64,000 bases of DNA from an uncultured Clostridia bacterium (GCA_944342025.1 CALVMD010000001.1:62001-126000); one strand, 5' to 3'. Shown: positions 18,095 through 26,308, counted from the stretch's first letter. A program made the numbers and translations. The notes: generated from the letters alone by a model not told the origin.

Positions 18095-19032
18095 GCAAAA
18101 ATTTCATCGATCAGCGCGTACAGCGCCGCCAAAGAATCGGCCGCAAACAGGCGCTTTCTGTACTCCGCGCCGCCGCGCCGCCCTTTGATATAAAACGCCG
18201 TCATCTTCCGCATCTGCACGAGCGTAAATTTTTCTCCGTATACGGGAAGCATATCTGCAATCTGAGACAGGATATCGGCGCGGACATCCTTTTGCTTTCC
18301 GCTCCCCGTTATTTCGGAAAATACCCACGGCCCGTACAGCGCCGCCCGCGCGAGCATCACCCCGTCCGCACCCGTCTCCTCGCACATTTTATCCGCGTCC
18401 TTTTCGGTAAAGATGCCGCCGTTGGCGATCACGGGAATGCGTACCGCCGCCTTTGCGGCCGCAATCTGCGCATAATCGGGTTCGCCGGCGTAATATTTGT
18501 CGCGTGTCCTTCCGTGCACGGTGATGAGATCCGCGCCCGAATCCTCGCACATCTTTGCGAACTCGGCGGCGATCTTTTTCTCCTCGGAAAGCCCGATGCG
18601 GAATTTGACCGTGACCGCCTTGCCGCTCTTTTTGCATTCGGATATGATCTTCGACGCAAGCGGAAAATCGTTCAGAAGTGCGCTCCCCTCTCCGTTTTTG
18701 TAGACTTTCGGCACGGGACAGCCCATGTTCAGATCGACGACGGCATAATCTGCGAGGCATTCGCTCTCGCACGCCGCCCGCAAAATTTCCGGGTCACTTC
18801 CGAAAAGCTGGGCAGCCGTCTGCGGTTCGGACGGATCTTTATAGAGGAGAAGGCGGGTCGCCTCGCTGTTATATTTCAGCCCCTTGGCGCTGACCATTTC
18901 GGTAAAACACAGTCCCGCACCGTACGCATAGCAAAGCTTGCGGAAAGCGAAATCCGTGTACCCCGCAAGCGGAGCGCAGAACACGTTGTTTTGCGTTTCG
19001 AAATTCCCGATCTTAATTCTTTTGATCTTCAT
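18082..19032 (-). CDS. dus: tRNA-dihydrouridine synthase (Dus family)
   Basis: 316 aa. An FMN-dependent enzyme that reduces uridine to dihydrouridine in tRNA. A TIM barrel with APLAGYTDFAFRKLC near the N-terminus, the catalytic-Cys motif LNMGCPVPKVYKNGEGSAL, and ITVHGRTRDKYYAG followed by IANGGI. The start at 19032 gives the standard N-terminus (MKIKRIKIGNF) and overlaps the end of mazG by 20 bp. The longer open frame upstream is inside mazG. Confidence 0.93.
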   Translation of the reverse strand: MKIKRIKIGNFETQNNVFCAPLAGYTDFAFRKLCYAYGAGLCFTEMVSAKGLKYNSEATRLLLYKDPSEPQTAAQLFGSDPEILRAACESECLADYAVVDLNMGCPVPKVYKNGEGSALLNDFPLASKIISECKKSGKAVTVKFRIGLSEEKKIAAEFAKMCEDSGADLITVHGRTRDKYYAGEPDYAQIAAAKAAVRIPVIANGGIFTEKDADKMCEETGADGVMLARAALYGPWVFSEITGSGKQKDVRADILSQIADMLPVYGEKFTLVQMRKMTAFYIKGRRGGAEYRKRLFAADSLAALYALIDEIFAKDA

Positions 19033-20437
19033 GCGCCCTCTTCGCCCGCTCGTAATACGACCACAGTTCTTCGGGGGAAAGATCTTCCATCTTTTTGCCC
19101 TCTTGCAGGATGAGCGCCTCGGTCGCAAGGAACCGCCCGACAAACTTATCCGTGCTTTCCCTGAGCGCCGTTTCGCAGTCTGCGCCCGCAAGCCGCCCCA
19201 CGTTGACCGCGGAAAAGAGCAGATCGCCCGCTTCTTCGCAAATATGCGCTTTGTCGCCTTCGCCGATCGCCGCCAAAAGTTCGGAAAGCTCTTCTTTTAC
19301 CTTTTCCGCCGCCTCTTGCGCATCTTTGAAATCGTAGCCCCATTTCGAAGCGCGTTTGCCGACCTTCTGCGCGCGCATCGCCGCGGGGAAAGACTTCGGC
19401 ACGTCGCTGACCGAATCGCCCGCCGTCTTTTGTCCCTTTTCCTCCCTCTTGTTTTTCTCCCAGACGGAGAGCGCACCGCTCTCGTCGGACGCCTTATCTT
19501 CCCCGAAAATGTGCGAATGGCGGAAAATGAGTTTCCCGCACACCTCGCTCAGGACGTCCGCACAGGTAAACGCGCCGCGTTCCTCCCCGAGAACAGAATG
19601 AAACGCCCCCTGCATGAGAACATCACCCGTCTCCTCGCAGATCTTCGCGTCGTCTTGCAGGTCGATCGCGTCGACCAGTTCGTACGCCTCTTCGATCATG
19701 TTGGCGCGAATGCTCTCGTGCGTCTGCACCCTGTCCCAAGGGCAGCCGTCCGGCGCGCGCAGAAGGCGCAGAACTTCCAGAAGATCTTCGTAATCGAATC
19801 GCTTTTTCTTCAGCAGCGGAATGCGATCGATCACGAGCGCGGCGAAAGGCCCGTATCCTTTCTGCCTGTCCGCCTCGTACAATTTGACAGGCCGCACGCC
19901 TTCCTCCGAGACGAAGACCGCGTCCGCCTCGTCTCCGAACATCTCGCACAGTTTCAATTTGACGTCGCCCGCGATGAGGTCGCAGTCCAAATCGTACACG
20001 GCAAGGGGCAGAACGGCGCGGTCAAAGCTGTCGATGTCGTATGCGGATACGGATGCGCCACCGCCGAATACTTTTGCCGCCGAAAAGGCATGCGCCGATT
20101 TCGACACGCCCCCGATGATGCGCACATTCCGGCATTTTTTTGCAACGATCTCTGCGGAAGCATCCTCTCCCGCGCTCCCGTCCACGCAGTACGCCACGCT
20201 GCCGCCCTTTGCCGCTCCGATCACTTCTGCGGCGAGGTTTTTATTGAGGGTGTCAAAATTGCGGCTCTTTTCATATATGAAATCGAGCGTTTCAAACGGC
20301 ACGCCCAGCGCGCGCACGCTCCCGGCAGGCGGCGTTTCGCCCGTCCGCAAAATAACTTTATCTGCCGACAGGATCGCGTCCTTTGCGGCAGCCGTGAGAT
20401 CTTCGGGGCAGCACCCCAGCCCGATTACGGTGATCAT
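19013..20437 (-). CDS. mazG: MazG-family NTP pyrophosphohydrolase with N-terminal tetrapyrrole-methylase-like domain (YabN type)
   Basis: 474 aa. The N-terminal half opens MITVIGLGCCPEDLTAAAKDAI, typical of the SAM-dependent tetrapyrrole methylase fold found fused to MazG in YabN. The C-terminal half (from about residue 210) is MazG, with RLRAPDGCPWDRVQTHESI, the EEAYE helix and EETGDVLMQ metal-binding acidic residues. A second MazG-like region follows (EEAGDLLFSAVN). MazG removes aberrant NTPs. The ribosome-binding site GGGAGG lies inside the 3' end of the preceding flippase gene, with which it overlaps by 80 bp. Confidence 0.92.
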   Translation of the reverse strand: MITVIGLGCCPEDLTAAAKDAILSADKVILRTGETPPAGSVRALGVPFETLDFIYEKSRNFDTLNKNLAAEVIGAAKGGSVAYCVDGSAGEDASAEIVAKKCRNVRIIGGVSKSAHAFSAAKVFGGGASVSAYDIDSFDRAVLPLAVYDLDCDLIAGDVKLKLCEMFGDEADAVFVSEEGVRPVKLYEADRQKGYGPFAALVIDRIPLLKKKRFDYEDLLEVLRLLRAPDGCPWDRVQTHESIRANMIEEAYELVDAIDLQDDAKICEETGDVLMQGAFHSVLGEERGAFTCADVLSEVCGKLIFRHSHIFGEDKASDESGALSVWEKNKREEKGQKTAGDSVSDVPKSFPAAMRAQKVGKRASKWGYDFKDAQEAAEKVKEELSELLAAIGEGDKAHICEEAGDLLFSAVNVGRLAGADCETALRESTDKFVGRFLATEALILQEGKKMEDLSPEELWSYYERAKRAHEDQKN

Positions 20438-21956
20438 TGTTTTTCAGCCTCCCGAACAAACCGAGTTCCTCGCGCGAAAAACATTTTGTAACTATGCACA
20501 GCGCAAGGTAAGCCGCGCCCGTGACGGCGAGCGGCAAAATTGCGCCCGCAAAACGAAGCGGATACGCCGCCCCGACCGACACGGCGGCAGCCGCCGCAAA
20601 CTGCAGAAAATCGATGCCCGTACGCGCAAGGAGTTTTTTATCCCTTACACTATACAACAAATCGCCGATCAAAGCAACAAAATAACAGCAGATCGTCGCG
20701 ATCGCCGCGCCGGATATAGAAATTTCGGGAATACGGAGGAGAATCAGTTCCAAAATGATTTTCACAGCGACGGCGGCAGACATACAAGCCGCCGCGATTT
20801 TGGGTTTTCCCCGCCCGGTAAGACAAGCTGAAAGCGTCTGCACCGCAGACAGCAGAACGGCGCCGACCGACATGATTCGGATCAGCCGGACCAGCCACAC
20901 TCCCTCTTCTCCCTGCACGGAACGGAAAAGAAGGGCCGCCGTCTCCGACGGGAATGCAAACAGAAACGCCGCAGACGGCACCGAGACGAAGAGTGTACAT
21001 TTGAGCGCAAAGGCGATCTTTTTTTCCGCCTCCGCCGCCCTTCCCTTTGCGTACAACGACGCCGCAAGCGGCACGATCGCCGCGGCAAGGCCGTAACAGA
21101 CGGAAACGGGCAGATTGACGAGCGTTGCCGCCCCGCCCGCAAAGACACCGTAAAGCGCCGTCGCGTTCGGAGAATATTTCCCGATCAGGCGGACGATCAG
21201 GATGCTGTCCAGCAAATTGGAAAGGGGCAGAATGCCCGCAGACACGGCGACGGGCAGGATGAAACGCAGGATCGGCGCCGCGCCGATCTCCCCTTTCGTC
21301 CGCTCTCGATACAGCGGTTTTACATCGCCTGCGCGGGAAAAATAACCGCACGCCAGCATGAAAACAGCCGCGGCAGTTTCGCTTGCGGTCACAGCAAGAA
21401 GGGTATACGCGACGGCGCGCGGCGCATCGCCGCGGTAAGTATAGGCGAAAAACAGCCCCAGCCCGACCTTGACGATCTGTTCGAAGATCTCCGATAGCGC
21501 GGTAGGAAGAAAGTTTCCCCTTCCCTGAAAATAACCGCGGAAACAGGAAACGGCCGCCACCGCGAAAACACTCGGCGCAAGCATCCTGTACGCGGCCGCG
21601 GCCGAGGGCTCATTTTGGAGGGCGCTCATCAACGGCGCCGCGGCAAACATGATCAGACTGCCGCCAAGCCCGACCGCACAGAATAAAAAAAGCGCTTTTT
21701 TCAGCGCCGTGCGCGATGCGGCGGCGCCGCCCTCCGTTTCCAGCCGCGCGACGATGCGGGCAAGCCCCGACGGAATCCCCGTTGCGGACAGCGTGAGAAG
21801 CAGACAGTAAAAGGGATAGACCATCTGATAAATGCCCATCCCTTCACCTCCGAGCAGATTGGAAAGAGGTATGCGATACAGCGCCCCAAAAAGTTTTGCG
21901 GCAATGCCGCCGACTGAAACGATGAGCGCACCCGCAATAAAACTTTGTTTTTTCAT
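20358..21956 (-). CDS. SpoVB-like polysaccharide/lipid flippase (MVF/PST superfamily)
   Basis: 532 aa, about 14 hydrophobic segments. The N-terminus (FIAGALIVSVGGIAAKLFGALYRIPLSNLLGGEGMGIYQMVYPFYCLLL) is typical of stage V sporulation protein B and related oligosaccharide flippases of Clostridia. The start at 21956 gives this N-terminus; the open frame runs 55 codons further 5' through a divergent promoter region. The last 26 or so residues, basic and without family likeness, come from the 80-bp overlap with mazG. It may act in spore cortex or envelope glycan export. Confidence 0.85.
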   Translation of the reverse strand: MKKQSFIAGALIVSVGGIAAKLFGALYRIPLSNLLGGEGMGIYQMVYPFYCLLLTLSATGIPSGLARIVARLETEGGAAASRTALKKALFLFCAVGLGGSLIMFAAAPLMSALQNEPSAAAAYRMLAPSVFAVAAVSCFRGYFQGRGNFLPTALSEIFEQIVKVGLGLFFAYTYRGDAPRAVAYTLLAVTASETAAAVFMLACGYFSRAGDVKPLYRERTKGEIGAAPILRFILPVAVSAGILPLSNLLDSILIVRLIGKYSPNATALYGVFAGGAATLVNLPVSVCYGLAAAIVPLAASLYAKGRAAEAEKKIAFALKCTLFVSVPSAAFLFAFPSETAALLFRSVQGEEGVWLVRLIRIMSVGAVLLSAVQTLSACLTGRGKPKIAAACMSAAVAVKIILELILLRIPEISISGAAIATICCYFVALIGDLLYSVRDKKLLARTGIDFLQFAAAAAVSVGAAYPLRFAGAILPLAVTGAAYLALCIVTKCFSREELGLFGRLKNNDHRNRAGVLPRRSHGCRKGRDPVGR

Positions 21957-21983
21957 ATGTAGCGCATTATATGCGCCGCACGC

Positions 21984-22012
21984 TTGCAAATACAGCTTCC
22001 ATCTGTTATAAT
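21984..22012 (+). promoter_or_regulatory. Sigma-A promoter of the YwaF-like gene
   Basis: TTGCAA (21984-21989), 17-bp spacer, TATAAT (22007-22012), 31 bp before the start codon. Confidence 0.75.
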
Positions 22013-22043
22013 GGAGACAGCTAATCGAAAAAAGGCATACATT

Positions 22044-22886
22044 ATGCAGGAATTTTTGGAAGATCTGATCCGTATCATGAATACGACGATCACCCCGCCG
22101 CGCGTGTGGGGCGTTTTCCACGCCTGCTTTTTTGCCGCGATGCTCGCGGCGGCGGCCGTCATTCTTGCCTTTTCGGGAAAACTCCGCAAAAGGCCTCGGC
22201 TCGTTTACGCGCTCACGATCGCGTTCGGCGTCTTTTTATTGTTGATAGAGGGCGCCAAACAGATCTATTACAGCCTGCATATCGGCGAAAACGGTCTTTA
22301 CTGGGATTACCAATGGCACGCGTTCCCCTTCCAGTTCTGTTCCACTCCGCTCTATGCCTGTATTGCCCTGTGCTTTTTCCGGAGAGGACGCATCCACGAC
22401 GCGCTGTGCGCTTTCCTCGGCACCTTCGGCGCCTTTGCGGGCGCGGGCGTCATGACGACTCCCGGCGCCGTACTCATCGACAGCCTGTTCATCGACCTGC
22501 ACACCATGTTTTGGCACTCGTCGCTCTTCCTCGTCGGCGTGTTGCAGTGGGCGGGCAAAACATTTGAAAGGACGTCCCGCCCGTTTTTTGGCGCGGCGGT
22601 AATTTTCCTGATCTTTGCGGCGATCGCGCTGGCGCTCGACTTCGCCCTTCCGCAGCTTGCGGACGAAAATTTCAATCTCTTCTATATCAGCCCTTACCTG
22701 CCCTGCACCATCAATATTTTGGACGAAATATGGAAGGTCGTGCCCTATCCCGTATTCCTCGCGATCTACCTTCTCGGTTTCATCGGCATTGCCGCCGCCA
22801 TCTTTTTTGCCGTGCGCACCGTGTTTACGTTCATCGAAAAGGCGATCGCCCGCAAAAAGGCGGGCGAAAGTTCTCACTCGAATTGA
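22044..22886 (+). CDS. YwaF/TIGR02206-family integral membrane protein
   Basis: 280 aa, about seven membrane segments. It resembles the YwaF/TIGR02206 family, related to TMEM164: the loop HIGENGLYWDYQWHAFPFQFCSTPLY with conserved Trp, His, Phe and Cys, and a later TMFWHSS motif. TMEM164 relatives have acyltransferase roles in animals; the bacterial function is unknown. The start at 22044 follows the promoter. The ORF ends in a 13-bp convergent overlap with spoVT. Confidence 0.75.
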   Translation: MQEFLEDLIRIMNTTITPPRVWGVFHACFFAAMLAAAAVILAFSGKLRKRPRLVYALTIAFGVFLLLIEGAKQIYYSLHIGENGLYWDYQWHAFPFQFCSTPLYACIALCFFRRGRIHDALCAFLGTFGAFAGAGVMTTPGAVLIDSLFIDLHTMFWHSSLFLVGVLQWAGKTFERTSRPFFGAAVIFLIFAAIALALDFALPQLADENFNLFYISPYLPCTINILDEIWKVVPYPVFLAIYLLGFIGIAAAIFFAVRTVFTFIEKAIARKKAGESSHSN

Positions 22887-23419
22887 TTTGCCAGGATGTC
22901 CGCCGTCAGACGACAAAGTTTGACGGCGGCATTTTCCATCTTTGCTCCCTCTTCCCCGCTCAGAAGCGAAACCGCCCCGAGACAATCGCCGCCCGCAACG
23001 ATAGGAACGATGATCTGCGCCGTCGCTTTAAAATCGGCCCCATCTGTCAGCGGCACGATGTCGCCCCCCTCGGCGAGGTTGGCGATATAACTGCGCCTGC
23101 CCTGCATGATCTTTTCCAATTGCTCGGAAATATGCTTTTTGCTGAATTCTTTGCGCCCGTCGCCCGATGCATACAGAATTTCGTCCGTGTCGCAGATGAC
23201 TGCAAGGCATCCGCTCAGATCGCTCAGCGATTTGGTCGTACCCTCCGAAAATTTTTCAAGGGTCGCGATCGGCGAATATTTTTTCAGCATCAGTTCGTCT
23301 CTGTCCGTAAAGATCTCCAGCGGGTCGCCGTCTTTGATGCGCAATGTGCGGCGGATCTCTTTGGGGATGACCACACGTCCGAGTTCGTCGATACGCCTCA
23401 CGATGCCCGTTGCTTTCAT
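22874..23419 (-). CDS. spoVT: Stage V sporulation protein T (AbrB-type forespore regulator)
   Basis: 181 aa. The N-terminal AbrB swapped-hairpin DNA-binding domain (MKATGIVRRIDELGRVVIPK, then EIRRTLRIKDGDPLEIF) is followed by a GAF-like domain from about residue 56. This is the SpoVT layout and normal length. SpoVT tunes sigma-G gene expression in the forespore. The ribosome-binding site GGGAGGG precedes the start. Its first 33 codons and upstream region are duplicated at 34988-35199. Confidence 0.94.
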   Translation of the reverse strand: MKATGIVRRIDELGRVVIPKEIRRTLRIKDGDPLEIFTDRDELMLKKYSPIATLEKFSEGTTKSLSDLSGCLAVICDTDEILYASGDGRKEFSKKHISEQLEKIMQGRRSYIANLAEGGDIVPLTDGADFKATAQIIVPIVAGGDCLGAVSLLSGEEGAKMENAAVKLCRLTADILANQFE

Positions 23420-23434
23420 TTTTCCCTCCCTTCG

Positions 23435-23460
23435 GCCGCGCGCTCATGCGCGGCTTTTTT
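23435..23460 (+). terminator. Hairpin in the spoVT leader; plus-strand terminator shape
   Basis: GCCGCGC / GCGCGGC stem (23435-23441 with 23448-23454) followed on the plus strand by TTTTTT. On the plus strand it could end antisense transcripts read through from the YwaF-like gene; on the minus strand it is a spoVT 5'-UTR hairpin. Confidence 0.6.
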
Positions 23461-23469
23461 GTCGAAAAT

Positions 23470-23498
23470 GAGTATGCGTAACTTTTTTCCGTTTATTC
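23470..23498 (-). promoter_or_regulatory. Putative sigma-G/F promoter of spoVT
   Basis: Minus strand GAATA (23494-23498), 17-bp spacer, CATACTC (23470-23476), close to the sigma-G consensus (G-x-ATR, then CATxxTA). spoVT is a known sigma-G target in Bacillus. No good sigma-A promoter is seen there. Confidence 0.6.
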
Positions 23499-23539
23499 CG
23501 TTTTTATCCGATTTCATGAAAAATGCCGCCCCAGGCTAT

Positions 23540-23584
23540 TTACCTTGTGCTAAACTGAATGTGTCGTTTTCTTGGTTTTTTCAT
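23540..23584 (-). CDS. 14-codon mini-ORF with textbook ribosome-binding site
   Basis: MKKPRKRHIQFSTR then stop. AAGGAGG (23593-23599) lies 8 nt before the ATG. It sits upstream of spoVT inside the inverted-repeat element. It could be a leader peptide or the remnant 5' end of a lost gene. No homologue is recognised. Confidence 0.35.
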   Translation of the reverse strand: MKKPRKRHIQFSTR

Positions 23585-23658
23585 TAAAACGTCCTCCTTT
23601 GCGCTGTCTTCTGTGCACTTGCGAGACCACATTCAGTTTAGCGCAAAGGAGCTTTTTT
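23543..23658. repeat. Nested inverted-repeat element with competing hairpins
   Basis: Arm A (23543-23563) pairs with A' (23628-23649) over about 21 bp with one wobble and one bulge. Inner arm B (CTCCTTTGCGCT, 23594-23605) pairs perfectly with B' (23640-23651), which overlaps A'. B' is followed by six T's, so on the plus strand B:B' is a terminator and A:A' would exclude it. No target-site duplication was found. It may be a miniature mobile element or an attenuator. Confidence 0.7.
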
Positions 23659-23707
23659 GTTTACCTTCGATTGCTGCTGCTAAAGCCTTTTTCCTATCCC
23701 ACTACCA

Positions 23708-23736
23708 CCACCGGCATAGCCGGTGGGTTTCTTTTT
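23708..23736 (+). terminator. Plus-strand intrinsic terminator
   Basis: CCACCGGC / GCCGGTGG with a 3-nt loop, then GTTTCTTTTT. No plus-strand protein gene ends just upstream, so a short transcript from the inverted-repeat element may end here. Confidence 0.75.
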
Positions 23737-23738
23737 AG

Positions 23739-23775
23739 AGCAAAAAAGGATACCGCTCGTTTGCGGTATCCTTCC
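23739..23775 (-). terminator. Terminator of the ubiquitin-like conjugation operon
   Basis: AAGGATACCGC / GCGGTATCCTT perfect 11-bp stem (23746-23756 with 23763-23773), followed leftward by TTTTTTG, 26 bp after the last gene of the operon. Confidence 0.88.
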
Positions 23776-23800
23776 TTTTTTGTGCGGGTCAAGCGCAACA

Positions 23801-24463
23801 TCAGACATCACCGTCTTCGTCCTCATTTTCTCCGTCTTCGTCTGTGCGTTGCAGGCGTTCAAAGAACGCGCTGCTCCCACCTTCATCGTCGTTTATATCT
23901 TCGCCATCCTCGCCGGCACGGTACAGGCGCTCGAAAAGTTCGCGACGGCGGTCAAGGAGCTGCTGCAGGCGCGTGTGCGCATTTCTCCGCCAGCGATCGT
24001 CCGCACTATCTCCCCCGTCAACCTTTCCTTCGGGCGGGAGGCCGTGGGTAACGCGCTCGAGCGACTCGGCGCGGTCAAACAGAAGTCCCAGCCCGATCCG
24101 CTCAATGTGCTTGAACATCGCTGCGGACACCTCCTGCTTCTTCATGGGAGCCTCCAGGTGAACGATGAGCGTGCCGCTCTCCTCCATTCGAATGCCGCCC
24201 GCCTTGAAAGAATTGGAAATGCTCGCCAGATATTCGCCGAACGCAACGCGATGTTCCTCCGCGCAGGTGATGTTTGGATAGAGCGAAAATAAAAGGTATT
24301 CGACGTCGCGATCGATGCGCACAAATTCCAGAATCGTCCTGCTGCGGAAATAGAAGAGGCAGAAAAATCCCTCCGCTCCGCCCTGCAAGCGACCCCAGAA
24401 ACGGCCGTCCTGCCTTTGATAATAGTGTTCTATATTTCGGAACGTCTTTTCAAAATGATCCAT
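23801..24463 (-). CDS. Unknown protein with acidic repeated C-terminal tail (last gene of Ubl operon)
   Basis: 220 aa from the ATG at 24463, which follows a GGAGGAGG site; a TTG 5 codons earlier lies within that site and is rejected. The first 130 residues look like a compact alpha/beta domain (FEKTFRNIEHYYQRQDGRFW..FFCLFYFRSRTILEFV..YLASISNSFK..GTLIVHLEAP), somewhat like YbjN or secretion-chaperone folds, but I do not recognise a family. The tail contains two copies of FERL-x-R-x-x-EDGE and ends in a run of D, E and G. It is co-directional with the E1/E2-like genes and may be an adaptor or substrate; this is inference. Confidence 0.7.
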   Translation of the reverse strand: MDHFEKTFRNIEHYYQRQDGRFWGRLQGGAEGFFCLFYFRSRTILEFVRIDRDVEYLLFSLYPNITCAEEHRVAFGEYLASISNSFKAGGIRMEESGTLIVHLEAPMKKQEVSAAMFKHIERIGLGLLFDRAESLERVTHGLPPEGKVDGGDSADDRWRRNAHTRLQQLLDRRRELFERLYRAGEDGEDINDDEGGSSAFFERLQRTDEDGENEDEDGDV

Positions 24464-24539
24464 AAGTTCCTCCTCCAATGATGCTTTTCAGCCGCGAGCC
24501 ATCCTATAGCGGCGCGCGGTGCCCTTGCAGGGTCTTCCT

Positions 24540-25061
24540 TCAAGGCTTGCGGTACCTTCCGTCGCTGCCGACGATCAGCTTGCCCGTATAACCGCGGAGA
24601 TCGTACGGGTCATCCCTGCGGGAACGTGCGGAATGGGCGTGTTTTTTGGATACCTTACGCACGGCAAAGGCGATCATCCAAACGAATCCGGCCGCCGCTG
24701 CAGCGCAGACCGCTGTCAGGACGATGTCCGCAAGAAGTTCCGCGAACGAGACGTTCCAAGCGGGGAATGCCCCAAACAATGCACACCAAAGCTCCTGTCC
24801 TTCCCCGGTAAGGGCCGCAGAAAGGGCCTCCTTTTCCGAAAGCTGGATCGTCCATGCGGTGTCTCCGGCGACCGCCTCCGCGAGGCGGGAAGACAGCCCG
24901 AGAGCTGGAGCGCAGCACACCGCCGCGGCGCCCGCGGCCAGCGCACAGGCACAAACGGTATGCACGGGAGCGTGGCGCAGCCCCGCCGCGACAGCCCAAA
25001 CGAAGGCGGCAGACAAGGCAAAAACGCCTAGATACAGACATGACAAGATGAAAAGCTGCAT
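24540..25061 (-). CDS. Small membrane protein of the Ubl operon
   Basis: 173 aa. There is an N-terminal hydrophobic segment (residues 2-25), a second Ala/Cys-rich one (about 33-52), an extracytoplasmic loop of about 55 residues, and a third at about 108-132. It ends in a basic, soluble tail with DDPYDLRGYTGKLIVGSDG. The start has AGGAGG 7 nt upstream. No family is recognised. It suggests that some step of the pathway takes place at the membrane. Confidence 0.7.
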   Translation of the reverse strand: MQLFILSCLYLGVFALSAAFVWAVAAGLRHAPVHTVCACALAAGAAAVCCAPALGLSSRLAEAVAGDTAWTIQLSEKEALSAALTGEGQELWCALFGAFPAWNVSFAELLADIVLTAVCAAAAAGFVWMIAFAVRKVSKKHAHSARSRRDDPYDLRGYTGKLIVGSDGRYRKP

Positions 25062-25133
25062 AAAAAACCTCCTGAAATTTGTATTAGACGCGAACGAAGA
25101 GGAGCTCTCCCCGCCCGCACGGACCGAATACCT

Positions 25134-25814
25134 TCATCCTTTCTCCCAAGCGTCCAGTTCAATGTCCGCTTCGGGATACCCTGCCCCGCAGATGCCCGCG
25201 TATTCGTTAAAGCGATAATAGCGCGGAAGCAGCGTGTTCGGCAGGAAAATATGTGTCTTCTCCGCCTCGCGGTCAGAGACGAGAAAGAACCTGCCGCGCG
25301 CGGGGACGCAGGACGAGACGGGAACCGCCGCCGTCATGTCGACATTGAACCATCCCTCCCCCTGCGGAAGAGAGAGGCGGACTTTGTTCCACGCATGAAG
25401 GGAGCCGCCGCCCCGCCGCCACCTGCCGATGACGATCACCGAAGGGATCAGGACAAGAGCGCACAGCAGACCGAACAGTTTTGCGCTGCCCGCGCAAACG
25501 CACTTGTTTTCGAGCAGCGGAGCGACGAAATCATAGCTGAGCGGGTACGCCCCGGCGTCATGCGCGGCGGCATAGTCGTAGCGCACGGTCGTCGCAAAAT
25601 AGTTGTTGATGCGGCGAACATATTCATATCCGCTCACTCCCTCCCCGTACAGCCTGCCGCCGAGGGCAAGGAGCTTTTCGTACAGCATGCCGACGGATCT
25701 CCCCCCGTAAATGCGCGGGCGGAAACCGCGCATTAAGCAGGCATACAGATCCTCCTCGTTGGCGACCAGCACCTCCGCCCCGCGCCGCTCAATGGGGAGT
25801 ACGGCGCGATTCAT
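25134..25814 (-). CDS. Transglutaminase-like cysteine protease/acyltransferase
   Basis: 226 aa. The core of the transglutaminase-like fold is visible: nucleophile Cys107 in NKCVCAGSAKLFGLL (compare the usual GxCxGxA), His140 in SLHAWNKV and Asp159 in FNVDMT, in the right order and spacing. The region from residue 60 (YEYVRRINNYFATTVRYD) matches the helix before the Cys. A stretch LLCALVLIPSVIVI follows the nucleophile. In a ubiquitin-like operon such an enzyme could cleave or transfer amide bonds. Its start overlaps the preceding stop (ATGA, 25811-25814). Confidence 0.75.
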   Translation of the reverse strand: MNRAVLPIERRGAEVLVANEEDLYACLMRGFRPRIYGGRSVGMLYEKLLALGGRLYGEGVSGYEYVRRINNYFATTVRYDYAAAHDAGAYPLSYDFVAPLLENKCVCAGSAKLFGLLCALVLIPSVIVIGRWRRGGGSLHAWNKVRLSLPQGEGWFNVDMTAAVPVSSCVPARGRFFLVSDREAEKTHIFLPNTLLPRYYRFNEYAGICGAGYPEADIELDAWEKG

Positions 25815-26296
25815 CCCCTTTTCACCCGAACGATGATCTCGTCCTTTTCGTCGAAAAAACCGGCAGGAAGGCGCAGTTCGGCGATACCGTTTTCGTCAAA
25901 CCGTGCGTCGATCCGGCTGTCCGGCGCGGGGGCAGCGTCGATGGCGGCGCGCCGTTCCCCCGCTGACGGGCACGGAGCGGAATCCTGCAAAACACCAACC
26001 GATTTGATGGGCTTGCCCCGCAGAGCCTTCGCCCACGCCCATTCGTCAGGGCGGGGCGGCTCGTAAGTCTGCGCCTTTTCGGTAAAGAGAACGTCCGCGG
26101 GGAGCGGTGCGCCGAGCGTCTCCCCGACAACCGGGTACGCATCCGTACACGCCGCGTAACAGGTGCGGCAGAGTATACTCGAAACCCCCCTGCCCAAATC
26201 TACCGTCTCATACGTTTCGCGGCTCATCGTGCCGCACTGCTTACAGGTCTGCCCGACAGATCCGGGTGAAACGATCTTTCTTGCAAATTTTTCCAT
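25811..26296 (-). CDS. Zinc-binding treble-clef-like small protein of the Ubl operon
   Basis: 161 aa. Two cysteine pairs, C18-x-x-C21 and C43-x-x-C46, form a likely zinc site with a spacing seen in treble clefs and ribbons. The rest is a proline-rich linker and a C-terminal beta-rich piece (IAELRLPAGFFDEKDEIIVRVKRG). A RING-like E3 role is conceivable but unproven: only four ligands are seen, while RING needs eight. AAAGGAGG precedes the start. It lies 12 bp downstream of the JAMM-E1 gene. Confidence 0.65.
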   Translation of the reverse strand: MEKFARKIVSPGSVGQTCKQCGTMSRETYETVDLGRGVSSILCRTCYAACTDAYPVVGETLGAPLPADVLFTEKAQTYEPPRPDEWAWAKALRGKPIKSVGVLQDSAPCPSAGERRAAIDAAPAPDSRIDARFDENGIAELRLPAGFFDEKDEIIVRVKRG

Positions 26297-26308
26297 TGTG
26301 ACCTCCTT

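Larger units (their letters stand above)
23321..23532 (-). repeat. 212-bp direct repeat, copy 1 (spoVT 5' end and promoter)
   Basis: The segment matches 34988-35199 in the same orientation with 4 mismatches by eye (AT/GC at the dinucleotide after GATGCGCA, G/A in GGGGATG, C/T in GCCTCAC) and no gaps. It covers spoVT codons 1-33, the ribosome-binding site, the hairpin, the putative sigma-G promoter and part of a terminator arm. Confidence 0.95.

Noticed and set aside
25811-26296. Zinc-site protein considered as a RING E3 ligase
   Set aside because: Only four Cys ligands are visible, not the eight of a RING finger, so E3 is not claimed.
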